This document shows, in pieces, positions 59,399-64,000 of a DNA stretch of 64,000 nucleotides (the first letter of the stretch is position 1; each line of letters starts with the position of its first letter). The stretch spans positions 123,007-187,006 of the forward strand of contig VJWM01000260.1 of NCBI GenBank assembly GCA_010909165.1. Direction: 5' to 3'. The position numbers and the translations under genes are program-made. This DNA comes from Anthoceros angustus (taxonomy: Eukaryota; Streptophyta; Anthocerotopsida; Anthocerotales; Anthocerotaceae). The notes under the pieces are model-generated. The model did not search any database and had not been told where the DNA came from. It was given only the letters and a program-made list of their open reading frames with translations.

Positions 59399-59789
59399 TG
59401 TGTGTCCAAATGGCTTAGGCCAAATGGACACACATTTATAAGAACGCTGATTAAGCATCCTTAGCTTAGATTGGTACTTAGATGAGGTGCCTAAAGGGAG
59501 TGGATGCCCTTGGTGATTAAGCATCCTGAGCTTAGTACTTAGATGGGGTGCCTAAAGGGAGTGGATGCCCTTGGTGATTAAGCATCTTGAGCTTAGATTG
59601 GTACTTAGATGGGGTGCCTAAAGGGAGTGATACTTAGATGGGGTGCCTAAAGGGAGTGGATGGGGTGCCTAAAGGGAGTGGATGCCCTTGGTGCAAGTAG
59701 CTTAAGCACACCATGGTACAAGTTGTTAAATACCAAGTCCCATGACGGAAATCCGTCCTTAGTGGACTTAAATAAAATTCTTCTTCTTC
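59399..59789 (+). repeat. Interspersed repeat, copy G, internally amplified
   Basis: Sense plus: complete terminal hairpin (GTGTGTCCAAATGGCTTAGG...), 5S-like core, then repeated partial copies of the core/body junction (GGTGCCTAAAGGGAGTGGAT several times), the palindrome and a TTC tail. Confidence 0.85.
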
Positions 59790-59910
59790 CTAAAGGGAGT
59801 GGATGCCCTTGGTGCAAGTAGCTTAGGCACACCATGGTACAAGTTGTTAAATACCAAGTCCCATGATAGAAATCCGTCCTTAGTGGACTTAAATAAAATT
59901 CTTCTTCTTT
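59790..59910 (+). repeat. Interspersed repeat, copy H, 3' half only
   Basis: Body from TAAAGGGAGTGGATGCCC through the palindrome (here ATAGAAATCCGTC) to a TTC tail. It directly follows the tail of copy G and lacks hairpin and core. Confidence 0.85.
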
Positions 59911-61330
59911 TTCTACAAGTATGTACGTATCTAATTAGTACTAAGATACAAGGAGGATATATACTTTTATATATTACATTGAACAATAAATATATGTCCT
60001 CTCTTGAACAGTGACATAATAGCCAAGAGTTTCAATCGTGGTTAACCCCAAAACAACCGGCCTATTTTATGTCATAGATTAGTTAAAAAATGATATAATG
60101 TTTTTGTTATAACCAAGTATGTTGTTTCCAACGCACCATAGATGGCCTCATTCCATGAAAAGATATTGTATCTATGTCGTTAGAAACAATACAACCGCTT
60201 CCTCGGATTGGAACTCTCTTACATAGTTTTCACGTTTTTGAAAACGAGCGAGCCACAATTACATCCCTAGATGCACGAAGCAACTCATTTTGGATATTTG
60301 GCATCGAAAAATTGCCAAATATTTGTCGTTTCAAGTTGGCCCTTGCACCATGTTTTTAACAGAATGTGGAGAAGGCAATAGGCTATTTTCCAACTTTATG
60401 GGCAGAAATTTACCGCTCAGATGCACACACGAGCGGCATTCAAAGCCGAAGGTTCCATAAGATTCTTTGGAACTCCATGTGAGCTTGCTTGTTAGAGGGA
60501 CCGGGGTTGAGCACTGCTCTGCAAAATGTAGGATATCATGTGTTTCAAAGCTAAACAAAGTAATTGCATGGCAAAAAAGAGGGCACCTGTCTTCACATTT
60601 GCCCAAGTTTTGTCAACACGATCTGATAGTTTCACCTACAAAAAAAGGTTATCTTTGGCATTTTTCTCTGGCTTTTTAAAAGTTTACTCTCTACATGATG
60701 GCTTTTTCAAAGTATATTCTCCATAGTATTTTCCACACGTTAAGGCTTTACAATTGGGATGGGAAGGAAGCCATCGAGATCCAATTAATTTAACTAATCA
60801 ATAAATACCCTGTTTATAGCACACCACACAAAATGTACAAGCTTACAGCTACAAAGATGGATGCTAGGCAAGGCTTTGATAGTCGCCTACAGTCTGCAAT
60901 TAGCTCCCGTGCTCCTCGTGCCCTCCAACTCCTCCTGCTATTTCAAGCTTGCTAAGCTATTTCCTTTGCTTGCTATTTACTGAATTTTCTTGTATGGATA
61001 ATGCACTATCCATTTTGAATAATAAAGATTACCTAATCATTTTTATCATATATTTATTAATTAGTAATTACTTAGCTAAATACGATAGCACACCCATGAC
61101 AAGGGAGGACTTCAAAATTTAGTTCATGTGAACCCATGGCTATCGCGTCACTCCTCAAGGGCAAACTTAAAGATTTCAAAAGGAGAACTTCAATTTTTTT
61201 TCTCTAGCTTTTCAAAAGTTTACTCTCTACATGATGGCTTTTTAAAAGGACTTAAAGATAGAAAAACTTCAAAATTTAGTCACTCCTCAAGGGAGGACTT
61301 CAAATTTAGTTCCAAGGAATGCATGGCTAC
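59911..61330. other. AT-rich spacer, no gene recognised
   Basis: Includes a repeated AAAAGTTTACTCTCTACATG plus ATGGCTTTTT phrase (about 60677 and 61206). Short frames at 60174-60606 have no domain. Confidence 0.5.
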
Positions 61331-61498
61331 CGTTCACCGCTCAAGGGCGAACTTAAATACCCTATCACTTCTGAAGAAGAAGAAGCCGTTCACCACTCAA
61401 GGGCGAACTTAAATACCCTGTCACTCTTGAAGAAGAAGAAGTCGTTCACCGCTCAAGGGCGAACTTAAATATCGTGTCACTCCTGAAGAAGAAGAAGA
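61331..61498. repeat. 56-bp tandem repeat, three copies, containing (GAA)n
   Basis: Unit starts CGTTCACCGCTCAAGGGCGA at 61331, 61387 and 61443. Each ends in a GAAGAAGAAG run, and the last run is the tail of interspersed repeat copy I. Confidence 0.88.
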
Positions 61499-61710
61499 AT
61501 TTTATTTAAGTCTTTAGTGGAAGAATTTTATTGAAGTCCACTAAAGACGGATTTCCGTCATGGGACTTGGTACTGAATAACTTGTACCATGGTGTGCCTA
61601 AGCTACTTGCTCCAAGGGCATCCATTCCCTTTAGGCACCCCATCATGGTGTGCCTAAGCTACTTGCACCAAGGGCATCCATTCCCTTTAGGCACCCCATC
61701 ATGGTGTGCA
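61484..61710 (-). repeat. Interspersed repeat, copy I, 3' half duplicated, no core
   Basis: (GAA)n, a doubled TTTTATT.AAGTC segment, the GACGGATTTCCGTC palindrome and the body, with CATGGTGTGCCTAAGCTACT twice. It ends before the 5S-like core. Confidence 0.8.
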
Positions 61711-62099
61711 GCAATATAGACGCTAGTCACAGGCCGTATCGCGTGCAAGCTCATCAGGCATAGGACGTCTATTACAATTCGTGTGTGGATACATATAGGA
61801 GCAGGCGTCTTCGGTCAAGAAAGGTGCCCGCAGCCAAGATTACTCTGTTTCTTGGCACGCTAGATTAGTTTAACCTATGGTCTAAGGCTGGTTAGTTCCG
61901 GGATTAGGGTTGAAATTTTATTATTATCCCAGATTAACTATTTATTATCTTAATTACCCTGGCTAACACCGATTAAATAGGATAGATAAGGTATTTACAT
62001 TGCACATATGTTCAAAACCTGCAGTGGGGTTTCACATTTGCCATGCGCGTGGCTAGGGAAACCGTAACTTCATCATGTCTTACGTGTTGATGGACACGA
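61711..62099. other. Spacer
   Basis: No gene seen. It may include degraded Gypsy 3' sequence. Confidence 0.4.
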
Positions 62100-63420
62100 G
62101 GCCTGGCTCGTCTCTGTCTCATCCTCCACCGGCTTCGTGGCGGTCCTCCTCTGCCTTCTGTCCTCCTTCTGAAATTTGTCGTCGGAGGTGGGGGAAGTGT
62201 TCACAAAAATCTCTGGGTTCCCAAGTCGCAGTTGAGGCAGGTTCGCCTCTCAAGCTACAAATTCGGTGATGCGCAGCCGAGTCAGTCCCATCGCACGTGG
62301 TCTCGCTTGATGTGGGACATGGGTCCGCGGTGTGGGCAACGGAGTTGCGGAAGTCTCGAGCGGGAGTTGGTGAGCTTGTTGTGGCGTCGCTGACGGCAAG
62401 GCTGGGGACCAGATCTGGGCGTCGTTCTCGCACCGGTTTCAACATGGAGACGTGGAAAGTGCGGCAGAGTCGCCAATTAGCAGGGAAGATCAAGCTGGTA
62501 AGCAACTGGGTTGACGCGCCGTGTGATCCGGAAGGGGCTTGCAAAGCGGTAAGCTAGCTTGTCTTTCTGCTAAATCAAAGCTGGGTACCTGTGAGGCTTG
62601 ATCCGGAGCCAAACGAGTTGGCCGACTTCATACTGGACCTCACGGCGGTGCTTGTTGGCAGCCTTGGTGTACCGGTCTTGGGCGGCCTGGAGTTTCTGGC
62701 GGGCAAGCTTGACCTCATGCCACACATCCTCGGCGACCTCAGCCGCGCTGCGCCACTTATCCTGGCTGTTAGGCCACAGACCTAGTGGAGGGGGAGTCTC
62801 CCCATACAAGAGCTTGAAAGGCGTAACCTCCGTGGCTGCGTCCTTGGACGAGTTGTAAGCATATTCGAGCAAGGGCAGTAACTCCTCCCACCTTGTCTAT
62901 TTCTCGTGGGTGAAATGTCTGAGCATGTCTTCCAAGACGGTTCTTCCGTCATCCATCCGTCTCTGGATGAATACCGCTGACATATTGGTTTTGATTCCGG
63001 GGTTTCCGTGAAGTTTTTCCGAACACGGGCGTGAACTTCGTCCGGCCTGGATGAATATTCTCTGGTGCCCCATGTAGACGGAAGATCTCTCGGATGAAGA
63101 GGTTGGCCAGCTTGGGAGCAGTGACAGTGGACGTAACGGGAATAAAGTGACAAGTTTTGGAGAACTTGTCTATGACTACCCAGATGCAGTCCTTGCCAGT
63201 GTGTGTCCGAGGTAAGCTGGTGATAAAATCCATAGAGATAGATCTAAATCGGCCATGTGGAATGGGCAGAGCCTGTAGCAACCCTGGTTGCTTCTGGTGA
63301 CTGGTTTTAACCTGCTTGCATGACTTGCAGGAATGGACCCACTCTACACAATCAGCTCGGAGCCCTTCCCACTGGTAGTGTTCCTTCACTCGAGCATATG
63401 TTTTGTCAATCCTGTGGGCT
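62100..63420 (-). mobile_element. Gypsy (chromovirus-type) retrotransposon fragment, decayed
   Basis: Minus-strand remains in polyprotein order: H2C2 zinc site and integrase start (HYQWEGLRADCVEWV, CKSCKQVK), integrase core pieces (SISMDFITSLPRTHTGKDCI, VVIDKFSKTCHFIP), the late integrase region (LEYAYNSSKDAATEVTPFKL, YGETPPPLGLWP), GPY-like KHRREVQYEVGQLVWLRIK, and a C-terminal chromodomain remnant (GEPASTATWEPRDF). Frames change at least three times, for example after GAPENIHPGRTKF and near 62870. No reverse transcriptase is present upstream, because recognisable similarity stops near 63420. LTRs were not identified. Confidence 0.85.
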
Positions 63421-64000
63421 ACGGACTTCCCTTGGGATTAGGAAATAAGTTGGGTTTTGTTTTTTTCGTAGGTCCGAGGCAGAAAATAAGGCGTAAAGGA
63501 AGGAATAGGTCAATACTCGGACTACACCGAGTGAGTCGGGACTCGAGTACACCCGGAGGAGCCACGACGCGGGCGGGCGGCCGGACCGCAGATGTGAATG
63601 TCGAGTAAGTCGGAACACTGGAGCAGATAGGATATCGCAAGTAAAGTAACAAGGGTTTGGGCGTTAGCAGCTTAAAATGCACCACGTGGGTGATCGGGAG
63701 GAGGACGGGCATGCGGACGAACCGTGAGGGGTGCGATTGGGCGCGGTGTATTCACGCTCCAAGTACAAGCGGGCATAAGATCGGAGACGCGCGGGCGGCG
63801 CGAGCGGTTCTAAAAGAGCAAGCCATGCGGACGGGCGTACGGATGTGGAAGGCACCCTTCCGCCCCGTTACCCGGCACGGCCGACAAGGAGGGTCATTTC
63901 TGTCGCCCTCGAGACAATACCGCAGTCGCGCTCCGCAACCCTCCAACCCCAAGGAAGAACTCGTTAATTTCCGGACGGACCCAGGCGATTGTGCCGTAAG
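63421..64000. other. GC-rich sequence at the right edge, unassigned
   Basis: No recognised coding motif. It abuts the broken Gypsy fragment and could belong to another element (LTR or untranslated part) extending beyond the window. Confidence 0.35.

Overview
This window is plant nuclear DNA. Six multi-exon genes have GT-AG introns of mostly 70-200 bp, and their products (PTEN2, VPS51, a plastid trigger factor, P5CS, an LRR receptor kinase and iPGAM) are land-plant proteins. A PPR protein ends in a variant DYW domain (C-terminal Gly-Arg-Pro, 'PA' in place of the PG box). This type is known from hornworts, lycophytes and ferns, lineages that carry out U-to-C organelle RNA editing. With such short introns and close gene spacing, a hornwort or a compact lycophyte is my best guess; this is inference.

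Layout. 0-5 kb: PTEN2-type lipid phosphatase (minus strand, runs off the left edge) and a small unrecognised gene. 5.6-24.9 kb: repeat-dominated. It holds copies of an unrecognised interspersed repeat with a 5S rRNA-like core, a 25-bp minisatellite, a complete but dead Copia element (two 268-bp LTRs, 5-bp target duplication, two internal foldbacks), a PPR-DYW gene broken by triplication of a ~750-bp unit, and a 1.76-kb tandem duplication carrying the PPR 5' end, a tRNA-Asn and the repeat. 25-32 kb: VPS51 (plus) and an intronless LEC14B/DCAF11-type WD40 gene (minus). 32-36.4 kb: old tandem repeats without a recognised gene. 36.5-45.4 kb: plastid trigger factor and P5CS, both plus. 45.5-51.8 kb: minisatellites and a 5S rRNA-like relic. 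51.9-59.1 kb: FEI-like LRR receptor kinase (plus), an HSP20-like protein and cytosolic iPGAM (both minus). 59.4-64 kb: more repeat copies and a decayed Gypsy chromovirus fragment.

The single-copy genes are unrelated housekeeping or signalling genes with no operon-like logic. I assembled five gene models exon by exon, and their summed coding length is a multiple of three: PTEN2 485 codons (partial), trigger factor 559 aa, P5CS 764 aa, LRR-RLK 561 aa, iPGAM 558 aa. VPS51 has one unresolved stretch. The most notable points are the candidate 5S-derived SINE-like family, the GRP-type PPR editing-factor gene undergoing local duplication, the foldback-riddled Copia, and an Asn-Gly-rich tail on P5CS.
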